NCBI RefSeq assembly: GCF_947492405.1
Contig: NZ_CANLMP010000008.1
Location: 62,001 to 126,000 of the forward strand
Length of the DNA: 64,000 nt
DNA from: an uncultured Aquimarina sp.
GTDB taxonomy: Bacteria > Bacteroidota > Bacteroidia > Flavobacteriales > Flavobacteriaceae
Direction of reading: 5' to 3'
Both the position numbers and the translations under genes were made by a program. The notes beneath the pieces were generated by a model, which made no database searches, was not told the DNA's origin, and saw only the letters and a program-made list of their open reading frames with translations. Below, in pieces: positions 15,594 to 24,254 of this stretch (the stretch's first letter is position 1; every line of letters begins with the position of its first letter).

Positions 15594-16448
15594 ATGGATG
15601 ATCAAGATATAAATCAAATAAAGAATGCATTGAAAAATGGCAAATGGAAGAAATTATTCATTTTGGCATTTGTATTTATACTACTAATAGCATTTAAGCC
15701 ATGGGTTCAAGTAGGAGCAGGTGAAAGAGGAATTGTTCAAAATTTTGGGGCGGTTCAAGATGTTGTACTAGGGGAAGGGATTCACTTCAAAATACCAATA
15801 ATGCAAACAGTGATTCTAATGGATGTAAAGATCCAAAAAACAATGACTGATGCTGCATCCTCTTCCTCAGACCTTCAGGATGTAGATTTATCAGTGGCCT
15901 TGAATTATCATATTATACCTGATAAAGCAAATTTAGTGTACCAAACCATTGGAGTAGAATTTAAAGAGCGTATTATTGATCCAGCCATTCAAGAGGTAAT
16001 GAAAGCTGTTTCAGCCAGATATACTGCAGAAGAATTAATTACCAAAAGACCAGCCGTCAGTACCGAAATGCAACAGGCACTTACCTCAAGACTGCTTGCA
16101 TCAAATATATCAGTTGATGCTTTCTCTATTATTTCTTTCAGCTTTTCTCAAACTTTTACTGATGCCATTGAAGCAAAACAAACTGCAGAACAAAATGCAT
16201 TAAAGGCAAAGCGAGATTTGGATAGGATAAAAGTCGAGGCAGAGCAAACTATTGCTGCTGCAACAGCTGAAGCAGAGGCGCTACGTTTACAAAAAATGAA
16301 TATTTCACCTGATCTAATTGAACTGAGAAAAATAGAAGCAAATCTTAAAGCAATAGAAAAATGGAATGGAGTTTTACCACAAGTAACAGGCGCAGGTGCT
16401 ATACCCTTTATCGGAGTAAGTGATGTTGCTAAAAAGCTAAAACAATGA
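15594..16448 (+). CDS. Prohibitin/SPFH (Band 7) family membrane protein
   Basis: A 284-residue protein with an N-terminal membrane helix (about residues 19-37), then an SPFH domain beginning VGAGERGIVQNFGAVQDVVLGEG. It ends in the Ala/Glu-rich coiled coil (EAKQTAEQNALKAKRDLDR and AEAEALRLQK) typical of prohibitins. These proteins form ring-like scaffolds on membranes and protect membrane complexes. It carries the shared upstream element at 15510 and is followed by a mechanosensitive channel gene, consistent with an envelope-stress role (inference). Confidence 0.92.
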   Translation: MDDQDINQIKNALKNGKWKKLFILAFVFILLIAFKPWVQVGAGERGIVQNFGAVQDVVLGEGIHFKIPIMQTVILMDVKIQKTMTDAASSSSDLQDVDLSVALNYHIIPDKANLVYQTIGVEFKERIIDPAIQEVMKAVSARYTAEELITKRPAVSTEMQQALTSRLLASNISVDAFSIISFSFSQTFTDAIEAKQTAEQNALKAKRDLDRIKVEAEQTIAAATAEAEALRLQKMNISPDLIELRKIEANLKAIEKWNGVLPQVTGAGAIPFIGVSDVAKKLKQ

Positions 16449-16612
16449 TAGGGTAATCTTATGGGATCAATCTTTAGCTTATGATAATTTTATTTGTAAT
16501 GATTCATTTGATTTCTTTTAAAACAAAAAAAAGTTAACATATAACTGTTTTTAATATAATCAAAATTAGTATTTAGCTTCATATTGGGTTTGATAAAAAA
16601 AGGTCATCGCCT

Positions 16613-17467
16613 ATGAAAATAATAGATTTCATAACTAAATGGAGCAACAATTACATCATAATTGTTGTTTTAGTCATTTTGGTGACAATGGCGCTTATCA
16701 AAGTATCAATATGGGTACTCAATAAGTACATTCTGCATACTTCAAAAAAATCTCAAATAGCGCCTACTCATTATCATTTTTTTAAAAATGCGGTTGCTTT
16801 TCTATTTTGGCTAATTGCCCTAGCCACCATTACTTTCCTAATCCCTCCTCTCAAAGCTTATGCACTTACGGTTTTTGCAAGTGCTGGTATTTTTCTAGCT
16901 ATTCTTGGGTTAGCTGCGCAACAAGCCTTATCTAATATTGTTAGTGGAACTTTTATTGTTATTTTCAAGCCATTTAGAGTTGGTGATTTTATCACAATTG
17001 CTAATCAATATACAGGGACAGTAGAAGATATTACTTTAAGACACACAGTAATTGTCAATTTTGAAAATAGAAGGATCATTATCCCAAACTCAATTATAAG
17101 TGGCGAAACAGTTATTAACAGTAGTATTGCAAATGAAAAAATATGTCAATCAATTGAGATTGGAATAAGTTATGAAAGCAATATTGATACCGCCAAAGCT
17201 ATTATGAGAGAGGAGGCAGAAAAACACCCTTTTTGTATTGATAACCGATCTAAGAAGGAAAAAAATAAAGACCTAGAAATTGTTCGGGTATTTCTTAAAG
17301 GCTTTGGCGAAAGTAGTGTGAATCTGAAAGCAAGAGTATGGTGTGATAATCCATACAAAGCTTTTGATATGCACTATGATATTAATCAATCCATAAAAAA
17401 AAGGTTTGATAAAGAAGGTATTGAAATTCCATATCCGCATCGTACAATTGTCTATAAAAAAACTTAA
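16613..17467 (+). CDS. Small-conductance mechanosensitive channel (MscS family)
   Basis: A 284-residue inner-membrane channel with three membrane helices (about 16-38, 60-80 and 83-110). The pore-lining stretch is AGIFLAILGLAAQQALSNIVSG, and it is followed by the MscS beta domain starting IVIFKPFRVGDFI. A C-terminal alpha/beta domain ends IEIPYPHRTIVYKK. The length matches the basic MscS architecture. It would open on membrane stretch during osmotic downshock. It lies 160 bases after the prohibitin gene in the same direction. Confidence 0.94.
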   Translation: MKIIDFITKWSNNYIIIVVLVILVTMALIKVSIWVLNKYILHTSKKSQIAPTHYHFFKNAVAFLFWLIALATITFLIPPLKAYALTVFASAGIFLAILGLAAQQALSNIVSGTFIVIFKPFRVGDFITIANQYTGTVEDITLRHTVIVNFENRRIIIPNSIISGETVINSSIANEKICQSIEIGISYESNIDTAKAIMREEAEKHPFCIDNRSKKEKNKDLEIVRVFLKGFGESSVNLKARVWCDNPYKAFDMHYDINQSIKKRFDKEGIEIPYPHRTIVYKKT

Positions 17468-17625
17468 AAAAAGAAAAATAATATAACACCTTCTTCAGAA
17501 TAATTACTTGCATATTTTCTAGAGTTAGTTGAGAAAACCCCAAATGTGTTACTATCTAATCATATTCTAATAGATTGTTAACCTGTTGAATAGATTAAAA
17601 GGTGTTTGAAAAAAGTTATAAAAAA

Positions 17626-17670
17626 GTGTGATATATGTAATGTAAGCTAGAACTAGTGTAACGCATTAAA
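17626..17670 (+). promoter_or_regulatory. Shared upstream element, copy 2
   Basis: The second copy of the 16-base GTGTGATATATGTAAT sequence, followed by TAGTGTAACGCA where copy 1 has TAGTATAACACA. It lies in the 285-base gap between the MscS gene and the small basic protein gene. The conserved core plus spaced second block argues for a regulatory site rather than chance. Confidence 0.45.
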
Positions 17671-17752
17671 TCATTAATTAACTGATTTTTGTATACATAT
17701 CATACTGCTTTTATATGTAGTGTGTTAGTAATAATTTAAAAAACAGAAAATC

Positions 17753-17869
17753 ATGTCAAAAGAAAAAGAAGGTAAATCCAAGTCAGGTAAAAAAGCTCCA
17801 GCAAAAAGTTTGAAAGAAAAGAGGGCTGCAAAAGCTGCAAAAAGAAAAGAAAAAAGGAGTGGTGAATAA
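17753..17869 (+). CDS. Very small, highly basic protein
   Basis: A 38-residue ORF (start MSKEKEGKSKSGKK, end AAKRKEKRSGE) made almost only of Lys, Arg, Glu, Ala, Ser and Gly. It resembles Lys/Ala-rich histone-H1-like tails and may bind nucleic acid, but no family is assigned. A shared promoter-like element lies 127 bases upstream, and a cupin gene follows 64 bases later. Such small basic ORFs are common in Bacteroidota stress loci (general impression, not checked). Confidence 0.55.
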   Translation: MSKEKEGKSKSGKKAPAKSLKEKRAAKAAKRKEKRSGE

Positions 17870-17933
17870 ACGTTATGTAACAAATCACCATCATGTTGTT
17901 CTAGTTTAACATCAAACTTCTAGTATATTCTCT

Positions 17934-18284
17934 ATGAAAAATCAAGAATTAGAAAAATCCTTTACACATAAGCTAGTTGATATAGTTGAATACGTACCTG
18001 GATCAGTAGTTATGAAAGCAATTCTGAAGAAAAAAACAGGAATTGTTGCCGTATTATCATTCGATATGGGAGAAGCATTGCCTTCTAAAATATCTCCTTT
18101 TGACAATCTTATTCAGATTATAGACGGAGAAGCTGAGATTATTATTAATGAAGAATCAAATACGATTGAAACCGGTCACGTAATCATTATCCCAGCTCAT
18201 ACAAGAAATGTAGTAAAGGCTAATAAACGATTTAAAATGATGTCGATCATCATTAAAAGTGGTTATGAAGATGTGAGTATTTAG
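17934..18284 (+). CDS. Cupin-domain protein
   Basis: A 116-residue single-domain cupin. The two conserved cupin motifs are degenerate: the first around DNLIQIIDGEAEIIINEE and the second around VIIIPAHTRNVVKANKRFKM. The second keeps a His in PAHTRN, but the metal-binding HxH of motif 1 is not evident, so catalysis is uncertain and a binding role is possible. It lies between two very small protein genes in the same direction. Confidence 0.8.
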   Translation: MKNQELEKSFTHKLVDIVEYVPGSVVMKAILKKKTGIVAVLSFDMGEALPSKISPFDNLIQIIDGEAEIIINEESNTIETGHVIIIPAHTRNVVKANKRFKMMSIIIKSGYEDVSI

Positions 18285-18302
18285 AATTTAAATATAACGT
18301 AT

Positions 18303-18470
18303 ATGGAAGGACAAGAAAGTAAATTCAAATCAGGAGATATTGTTTACTCCAAAGTAAACCCTGAAGTTAAATTGATTGTGCGGTTATACTACCGTCGAAT
18401 ATACTATTGTACGTTTGCTGAAGATCCTAAGAAAAAGGAAGTAGTGTTTTTTGAAAGAGAGCTTTTATAA
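18303..18470 (+). CDS. Small protein, paralogue of the one at 23126-23308
   Basis: A 55-residue ORF 18 bases after the cupin gene. Its core GDIVYSKVNPEVKLIV..YYRRIYYCTF aligns with GDTVFTKINPSISLIV..YINGIYYCGF in the minus-strand ORF at 23126. Both look like a small SH3-like beta barrel, as in DUF2158-type uncharacterised small proteins. Conservation between two loci is good evidence that it is translated. Function unknown. Confidence 0.65.
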   Translation: MEGQESKFKSGDIVYSKVNPEVKLIVRLYYRRIYYCTFAEDPKKKEVVFFERELL

Positions 18471-18519
18471 TGATTACTTGAAATGGTTAAAGTTAAGAAC
18501 AAAATAACACATACGTAAA

Positions 18520-19545
18520 ATGACACAAGAATTAGGCATAACAAAAAAGCAAAGCTTTTATTTTAACATTCCAAAAAAGAAGCCGAAGATTGCCTACTTC
18601 ATATTGGTTTACCGTTTTCCTGAACAGTTCAAACGATTGTTTAAAGCCATTTACCATCCAGAAAACCACTACTTAATACAGATCGATCAAGAGATTGATA
18701 TAAACATTGAAAAAGGTGTTAAAACATTTTTGGAAGATTACTCCAGCGTTTATCTTTTAAAAAGTAAAAATGTAGAGAGGAGAGGGTACAGTATGGTACA
18801 GTCTCAAATTAATGGAATGAAATATCTCTTAAACCGTTGTCTGAAATGGGATTTTTTTATTAATCTAAGTGATCAGGATTTTCCTTTGAAATCTCAAGAT
18901 TTCATTTTTGATTTTTTGAGCAGGAATAAAGAAAAAAACTTCATGAAAATAGCCAACCAAATTAAGAAGAAATCTGATACGCTGAACCGCGTTGAAAACT
19001 ATTTTCATGAAATAGATATTGGCTTTTCGGGCATATCCTATAAAAGATCCTTTATGAAAAATGTAACCCCATATATAGGAGGGCAATGGATGATCTTGAC
19101 CAGAGCATGCTGTGAATTTATTTGTCACAGTCCTGAAGTGAAAAAGTTTGAAAATTTCTATCGTAAGATCCTAATTGCGGATGAATCATATTTTTAAATT
19201 GTATTAATGAATACTTCATTCAAAGAAACGATCATAAACGATGAAAAGAGAGTTGTTGTAAGGATTGCTCACGCTGACACAAAATTGAAACCAAAAATTT
19301 TGACAAGAACGGATATCGACTTCTTACTACAAGGAGACAACTTCTTTGCTCAAAAATTTGATGAATCTATATTGAGTATTTTGGAAGAAGTTTTGACAAC
19401 GAGTCAAATAACAAATAATTCTAATAGTATTGATTTTAATTTTGTTCCAACATTTAATATTGATACAAAAAAGAGTGATCTATTAGATCTGGAAACAATT
19501 ACAAATCCGCCAACTCAATTAAGAAAACTTAATGGCAATAAATAA
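18520..19545 (+). pseudogene. GT14-type (core-2/I-branching) N-acetylglucosaminyltransferase broken by one in-frame stop
   Basis: Two ORFs, 18520-19197 (225 aa) and 19207-19545 (112 aa), are in the same frame and separated by TAA plus three sense codons. The first half has the Branch-family features AYFILVYRFPEQFKRLFKAIY, QIDQEID, NLSDQDFPLKSQDFI and GGQWMILTRACCEFI. It stops at ADESYF, where relatives typically continue with a Gln; TAA at 19195 is one substitution from CAA. The second half resembles the normal C-terminus. The product would be a glycosyltransferase for surface glycans. Suppression or re-initiation at the 19207 ATG cannot be excluded. Confidence 0.8.
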
Positions 19546-19553
19546 ATAGTAAA

Positions 19554-19748
19554 ATGGCTAAAAAGAATATTACAAGAAGTTGGAGAGAGCAAAAGGTGAT
19601 GCTCAAACGAAGGTTTCCACTTCTATCGGACAGGGATTTTGATTTTAAAGATGGGCAAAAAGAAGCAATGCTCGATAATCTTGCTATCAAACTTAAAAAA
19701 ACAAGAACAGAGCTAGAAGTACTTTTTACCGAATTACAAACCTATTGA
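19554..19748 (+). CDS. CsbD-like small stress protein
   Basis: A 64-residue, highly charged helical protein. The layout NITRSWREQKVMLKRRFPLLSDRDFDFKDGQKEAMLDNLAIKLKKTR follows the CsbD pattern: a W..K..LK..FP.L.D.D..F..G....M...L....GK.R arrangement. CsbD-type proteins are abundant stress-induced proteins of unclear mechanism. It starts nine bases after the glycosyltransferase remnant and sits 22 bases before groES. Confidence 0.6.
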   Translation: MAKKNITRSWREQKVMLKRRFPLLSDRDFDFKDGQKEAMLDNLAIKLKKTRTELEVLFTELQTY

Positions 19749-19770
19749 ATTATACTTAACAAAAATAATC

Positions 19771-20076
19771 ATGCATAAATTTAAAATACAACCGCTTGCT
19801 GATAGGGTGCTGGTAAAAGCAGATATCGCAGAAGAAAAATCAAAGGGAGGTATCATTATCCCAGATACTGCTAAGGAGAAACCGCAAAAAGGTATTGTAC
19901 TAGCTGTCGGTAAAGGTAAGAAAGATGAACCCATGACCGTAAAGATTGGTGATGCCGTATTATATGGTAAATATTCTGGAACAGAAATTACGGTTGAAGG
20001 TATTGATGCGCTTATTATGAAAGAGTCAGACATCTTTGGTATTGTTCAATCAACTGCTACTTTGGAACTTATATAA
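19771..20076 (+). CDS. groES: GroES-type co-chaperonin, without groEL nearby
   Basis: A 101-residue Cpn10 with IQPLADRVLVK at the start, the mobile loop KSKGGIIIPDTAKEKPQKG, and the barrel segments GDAVLYGKYSGTEI and YLIMKESDI in the variant ALIMKESDIFGIV. Length is that of an ordinary GroES. No groEL follows; the next gene is convergent. It is therefore an accessory copy, probably part of the stress-type block. Confidence 0.93.
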   Translation: MHKFKIQPLADRVLVKADIAEEKSKGGIIIPDTAKEKPQKGIVLAVGKGKKDEPMTVKIGDAVLYGKYSGTEITVEGIDALIMKESDIFGIVQSTATLELI

Positions 20077-20213
20077 GAATAAATATTGAAATAGATATAT
20101 GAGAAACGAAAATACACTTGTTCCCAATTTTTTTTTGTTATGTTTTTGCAAAAGTGTAGGGTATGGATGCTCTAGGAGAGGTTAATGAAATACAATAGGA
20201 GCAAACAATATAT

Positions 20214-22007
20214 CTAAAGATAAAAGAACACTTTATCTGGATAATCAAGAGCGGCCGATTGGACATATGATTCTTTTAAAATACCATAGTTAGCATATTC
20301 CTTGTTCTTTTCTACCGCCCAACCAATATTACCATAGTCAAAATGCCAATACTCTTTATGATCACACACAAAATCTTCATCCTCGAAAAGTTTCATCAGA
20401 AGTTTGCGATTTTTCTTTGCTTCTTCGCTAATGTCAGGATGTTTGGGATAGCATTTTTTATTTAAATCAATATGTAGTCCATCGTTGGTTCCAAAATCGA
20501 GTACGCATTTTTTTCTTAAATCATAAATCAGCGCATCAACAGCACCTCCTGTTGCATGGGTAGATTGTCTTTTTGGAGCAATAAACATTGACACTATTTC
20601 GTCAATTTCTTCTGCTGTTTTTTTAGGGTATTTCTTTTTCATAAAACTGGCTTTTTGATCCCATAGTTTTTGCTGATGTTCAAATGATCTCCAGGCTGAT
20701 CTAATAATTAGTTTTTTGCCCTGACTATCCAGAAGCTTACTGATTCGACCTATTTTTTTATATACCTCTTTTCTAACCAAATAGCGATAGTTTTTTTGAA
20801 TAGACTTTTCAAATATTAGATTAAAATCCGAATCCTGGAGACTTATCAATGGAGTGTGATTCTCATTAATTGGCATAATAGCCGTATTCTTTTTGTGGAA
20901 CCTGTCTTTTTCTTCTATTATGGTGCAATACGCTGCCGCACTTATAGGAGTGATCATATTTTTAGAAATATAGGATGAATTCATAGCGGTAACTAATGCG
21001 CCATACTTTAATGTAAATGATACATCGCTACCCACTTTTAAGTCCTCTTTTTTAGCATTGATGATAATATGATCACCGCCGGCCCCCAGGATTTCAATAT
21101 CTAATTTTGGAGTTAGCCCGGTCACCATTACGTCTTGTACACCCATTGCCAGGATAGCCCGTCGTATCATGCCTTGGTCTTTGAATTTTGGTTTGTTACC
21201 AAAAGAGTCCAGACCTATTTCACCATTGGGTACGGATGATTTATTTTTCAATTCTATAACTTCAGCCACTAGCATAAAAGCGTCTTGATAAAGTTTTGGA
21301 ATCGGTTTTCCTGTTAAGGGTTCATAACCCAAAAATATAGATTCTCCTAATCTCAAATTATTTATCCTGCCAACATCTTTTGTAGTGCTGAACCAATTAT
21401 AATTAGCCGAATTTCCTCCTGAAATTATGGATAGTTTAATATGAAATTTTTTTTCAATACTAACAGCAATAGTAGACAGCATGTCCATCTTTTCTGTTGT
21501 GGGTTTAACTCCCGAAAAACAAGCAAGATTTGTACCTATTCCTTGAAGTTTGATACCTTTTAGAGCTAATACCTTTTTGATCGTATTTTCTAATTGTGAT
21601 GGGAGGATACCTTCGCGCAAATCTCCTAATTCTACCATAATTATGATTTTATGGATCTTACCATGTAAGACAGCAAATTCTGAAAGTTTTTTTATGACAG
21701 ATAACTCCGAATTTAGACTCATATCGGTATCTAATACTACTGATTCTGCCTGACTTATCATAGGTGTCCTAATCAATAAAAAAGTAGCTTTCAGGCCAGC
21801 GTTACGCATTTTTTTGATATTTGCTATTCTTGAGTCAGCAAGAATTTTTACTCCGCTCTTTACCAAAATATTAGCAATATGCGGATGCGCACAAACTCCT
21901 TTCGTAACAACGATTATATTGATGCCTTTTGACTTAAAAAGGGAGCTTAAAACCTTAACGTTATGAGCAATTTTTTTGAGATTAATATCTATTCTTGGGG
22001 TTGGCAT
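20214..22007 (-). CDS. Fusion of an alanine-racemase-type PLP domain with a VanX-type D-Ala-D-Ala dipeptidase
   Basis: A 597-residue two-domain protein. Residues 1 to about 360 form an alanine racemase N-terminal-like PLP barrel (PRIDINLKKIAHNVK, PLP-type Lys36 in VVTKGVCAHP, GGNSANYNW, RLGESIFLG), closest in style to the YhfX/ornithine racemase branch. Residues about 400-597 form an M15D peptidase: SxHxxGxAxD appears as STHATGGAVD near 482 and the catalytic EYWHFDYGN near 554. The enzyme could racemise an amino acid and split D,D-dipeptides. The gene overlaps the DUF1611 gene by 19 bases, so the two are translationally coupled. Confidence 0.82.
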   Translation of the reverse strand: MPTPRIDINLKKIAHNVKVLSSLFKSKGINIIVVTKGVCAHPHIANILVKSGVKILADSRIANIKKMRNAGLKATFLLIRTPMISQAESVVLDTDMSLNSELSVIKKLSEFAVLHGKIHKIIIMVELGDLREGILPSQLENTIKKVLALKGIKLQGIGTNLACFSGVKPTTEKMDMLSTIAVSIEKKFHIKLSIISGGNSANYNWFSTTKDVGRINNLRLGESIFLGYEPLTGKPIPKLYQDAFMLVAEVIELKNKSSVPNGEIGLDSFGNKPKFKDQGMIRRAILAMGVQDVMVTGLTPKLDIEILGAGGDHIIINAKKEDLKVGSDVSFTLKYGALVTAMNSSYISKNMITPISAAAYCTIIEEKDRFHKKNTAIMPINENHTPLISLQDSDFNLIFEKSIQKNYRYLVRKEVYKKIGRISKLLDSQGKKLIIRSAWRSFEHQQKLWDQKASFMKKKYPKKTAEEIDEIVSMFIAPKRQSTHATGGAVDALIYDLRKKCVLDFGTNDGLHIDLNKKCYPKHPDISEEAKKNRKLLMKLFEDEDFVCDHKEYWHFDYGNIGWAVEKNKEYANYGILKESYVQSAALDYPDKVFFYL

Positions 22008-23080
22008 AGTAATGGATTGATACGAATTAAATCGGGGAATATTTTATAAAGTTTTTCTATCAGCTTGCTGCAATCATTTTTTAAGACATCAGTGACAGGT
22101 AATTGGTACTTTTCTTCGTAAATCTTTGTTATACTTTCAACTTCTTGGTCATTCATATCTTCATGATTGATTGTAATTGCTATTACTTTGGAGCCAGAGA
22201 AAGTTTCTAGCATTTTTATTTCACTTTCAAGTGTTGGCATGGGAATTTTGGGGAAATCACATCTGTTACGTCTTTTTGGTGGATGTTGAAGGATAATAGC
22301 CTTAGGTATAGCACCTCGAATGATTGCACTCGAAGAGGTAAAAGCTGGATGACTAAGTGCCCCCTGTCCCTCGACTACAATAATATCGGGTTTTTCTTTG
22401 AGTGCTTCTAGAATAGCATTTTCAACTTCTCCAGTCGCATAGCCAGAACTTAGAACATCTATAGCAATACCGTATTTTGAACCTTGGAGTATCCCTGTTT
22501 GACCTGTAGTTATAAAGATAGCGTTTAACCCCTCATTTTTTAGAGCTTCTACCAGCTTCAGTGCAGTAGTTCGCTTACCAACAGCGCAATCTGTCCCTGA
22601 TACTGTTATTATTGGTGTTTTAATATCTAGTATTTTACCAGTAAAGTGATGAAGGTTTTCTTTAGAAGGTGGTTTTCTAACATCAAATATAGATACATTG
22701 TACTTTTTTGCGAGACCCATACAAACTTCATCATCAGAAAGAAACTCTGGAAGTCCATTTATAATATGTAACCCAGCTTTGATAGCAGTATAAATAACTT
22801 CTTTTTCTTTATCACTAAGTAATGACTCTAGAGGAGCAATTCCGTAAATAAAATATTTTGGAATGCTATCTAACATTCCAATAGCTTGATTAAAACTCTG
22901 GAATATTGGTATTTCATTTTTAATTCCATCAAGATATTCTCCTGCGTCAAGACCTGATTTTGTGCTATCAATAACACCAACAATTTTATACTTGTCAGAA
23001 TGCCTTACAAGACCATTTGCTACTTTGCCATCCAGTTTGCCAAATTCATTTTCGCAATAGACAATTGCTGATGTTTTCAT
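21989..23080 (-). CDS. DUF1611 family protein (DgcN-like)
   Basis: A 363-residue protein with an N-terminal Rossmann-like domain (residues 1 to about 145) and a C-terminal P-loop NTPase-like domain. The latter has GTDCAVGKRTT at residues 162-172, IFITTGQTGIL, VVEGQGALSHPA and ILQHPPKRR, all standard for DUF1611. One characterised branch, DgcN, N-acetylates D-glutamate for D-Glu breakdown; whether this member does so is inference. Its overlap with a racemase/D,D-dipeptidase fusion supports a D-amino-acid pathway. Confidence 0.83.
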   Translation of the reverse strand: MKTSAIVYCENEFGKLDGKVANGLVRHSDKYKIVGVIDSTKSGLDAGEYLDGIKNEIPIFQSFNQAIGMLDSIPKYFIYGIAPLESLLSDKEKEVIYTAIKAGLHIINGLPEFLSDDEVCMGLAKKYNVSIFDVRKPPSKENLHHFTGKILDIKTPIITVSGTDCAVGKRTTALKLVEALKNEGLNAIFITTGQTGILQGSKYGIAIDVLSSGYATGEVENAILEALKEKPDIIVVEGQGALSHPAFTSSSAIIRGAIPKAIILQHPPKRRNRCDFPKIPMPTLESEIKMLETFSGSKVIAITINHEDMNDQEVESITKIYEEKYQLPVTDVLKNDCSKLIEKLYKIFPDLIRINPLLCQPQE

Positions 23081-23125
23081 ATTTTTAGTAATTTTAGATA
23101 AAAAGAAATCGATTTTAGAAAGAGT

Positions 23126-23308
23126 TTAACTTCCTACCAATGCTCTTGCAGATAAACCCAATTCCCATCTGTCTGGATCATTTTGAAATCCACAGTAGTA
23201 GATTCCATTAATATATCGCTTTACTATCAGCGAAATGCTAGGGTTTATTTTAGTAAATACCGTATCACCTACTTCATATTTTAGAATTACATTTTTATTT
23301 AGTTTCAT
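23126..23308 (-). CDS. Small protein, paralogue of the one at 18303-18470
   Basis: A 60-residue ORF with YEVGDTVFTKINPSISLIVKRY then GIYYCGF, matching the plus-strand ORF at 18303 over most of its length. It lies 45 bases upstream of the DUF1611 gene on the same strand and probably leads that operon. The small all-beta pattern suggests a binding domain; the function is unknown. Confidence 0.6.
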   Translation of the reverse strand: MKLNKNVILKYEVGDTVFTKINPSISLIVKRYINGIYYCGFQNDPDRWELGLSARALVGS

Positions 23309-23570
23309 AATTAATATTAGAAGAGAGGTTTATTTTTTCATTTCTTTTGCCCCCAGAGAATTAATTAATAAGTAAATAACCTCTGAGGATAAAAAGAATC
23401 AGCAAGAAAAATGACGATTTTAAAAAATCTATTCGAATGGCTTTAAGAGTTAGACTAATTATGTGTCGTCATTTTATATTAAAATTGATCTATAATATTG
23501 ATTTGTGTATTGTTTTAATATTTGCTTACTAAAGAATATTTGTTTTGTAAGGTTTTATTCAACTTTATTA

Positions 23571-23604
23571 AAAAAGGCAGAGTTTTGAATTTCTGCCTTT
23601 TTTT
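23571..23604. terminator. Bidirectional-looking terminator hairpin
   Basis: Stem AAAAAGGCAGA/TCTGCCTTTTT with a 10-base loop, flanked by A-rich and T-rich runs, so it could act on either strand. It stands alone in the 23,309-24,254 gap. The rest of that gap is AT-rich and holds only the HTH and integrase relics listed separately. Confidence 0.75.
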
Positions 23605-23929
23605 ACCTGAAAATGTTTTGTAGTATATATCAAATACTTCGCATGCATTATCATTTTGGTAATTCTAGGTCGTTCAAGATTCATTTTTTGAAAACGATTA
23701 TATTCTCATTTTATAATATTTATTACAAAGATCTTTATAATTAATCGATGCAAGGTTATACAATAGGAATTCAATGTTACATAAATCATAGGTTTTTTAA
23801 ATGCTTTTGGGAATTCAGTTCAGAAGAGTGACATCTACTATAATAGTTTACCGAAAATCAATATTTAATTTAAAACATAAAACTTTTATTGAATCTTTTA
23901 AGTTCTGATCTTGAAATAATTGTATAACG

Positions 23930-23998
23930 CTAAGCAACTTTAAAGTATTCTGCCAACTCTTTGGTTTTCAGTAATTCATTTTCAAAATGTTTCGACAT
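23930..23998 (-). pseudogene. Truncated HTH/excisionase-like relic
   Basis: A 22-codon ORF whose end ELLKTKELAEYFKVA looks like the first helices of an HTH_17/excisionase domain, then stops. The open frame extends some codons upstream of the ATG. The full-length relative in this window is at 37622. It lies beside the integrase remnant, as expected for a decayed integration module. Confidence 0.4.
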
Positions 23999-24006
23999 TT
24001 GTCTTT

Positions 24007-24017
24007 CCGAGGTCACT
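24007..24017 (+). repeat. 11-bp repeat matching the tRNA-like fragment at 13682
   Basis: CCGAGGTCACT occurs here and at 13682-13692. In an AT-rich window a GC-rich 11-mer shared between two integrase-associated sites is unlikely to be chance. It could mark the edge of an earlier integration. Confidence 0.35.
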
Positions 24018-24065
24018 GAATTAGATGAATTGGAACAAAAAAGGAAAAAGATATCCGAAAAATAT

Positions 24066-24171
24066 AGAAAATGTATTGACTCTATTATGCTGATGACAGA
24101 GCGCTATCTAAAATCTCTTGGTTTGTTGGGTAACTAAGGATGCAGTTTCTGAGTTGCCTGAAATTCAAAGT
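24066..24171 (+). pseudogene. C-terminal remnant of a second tyrosine integrase
   Basis: One frame reads SIMLMTERYLKSLGLLGN, then after a one-base frame change KDAVSELPEIQ. Together these match the last 30 or so residues of the intact integrase (SSMLMTERYLKSLGLLDD, KDAVSELPEI), including the Tyr nucleophile. The upstream catalytic domain is missing. It points to a second, related element once inserted here. Confidence 0.8.
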
Positions 24172-24254
24172 ATATTTTACACAATGTTTTTTATTTTTAG
24201 AATAATTATAATACTATAATTTGTTAGCTTTACATAAACTAATAACAAATAAAT

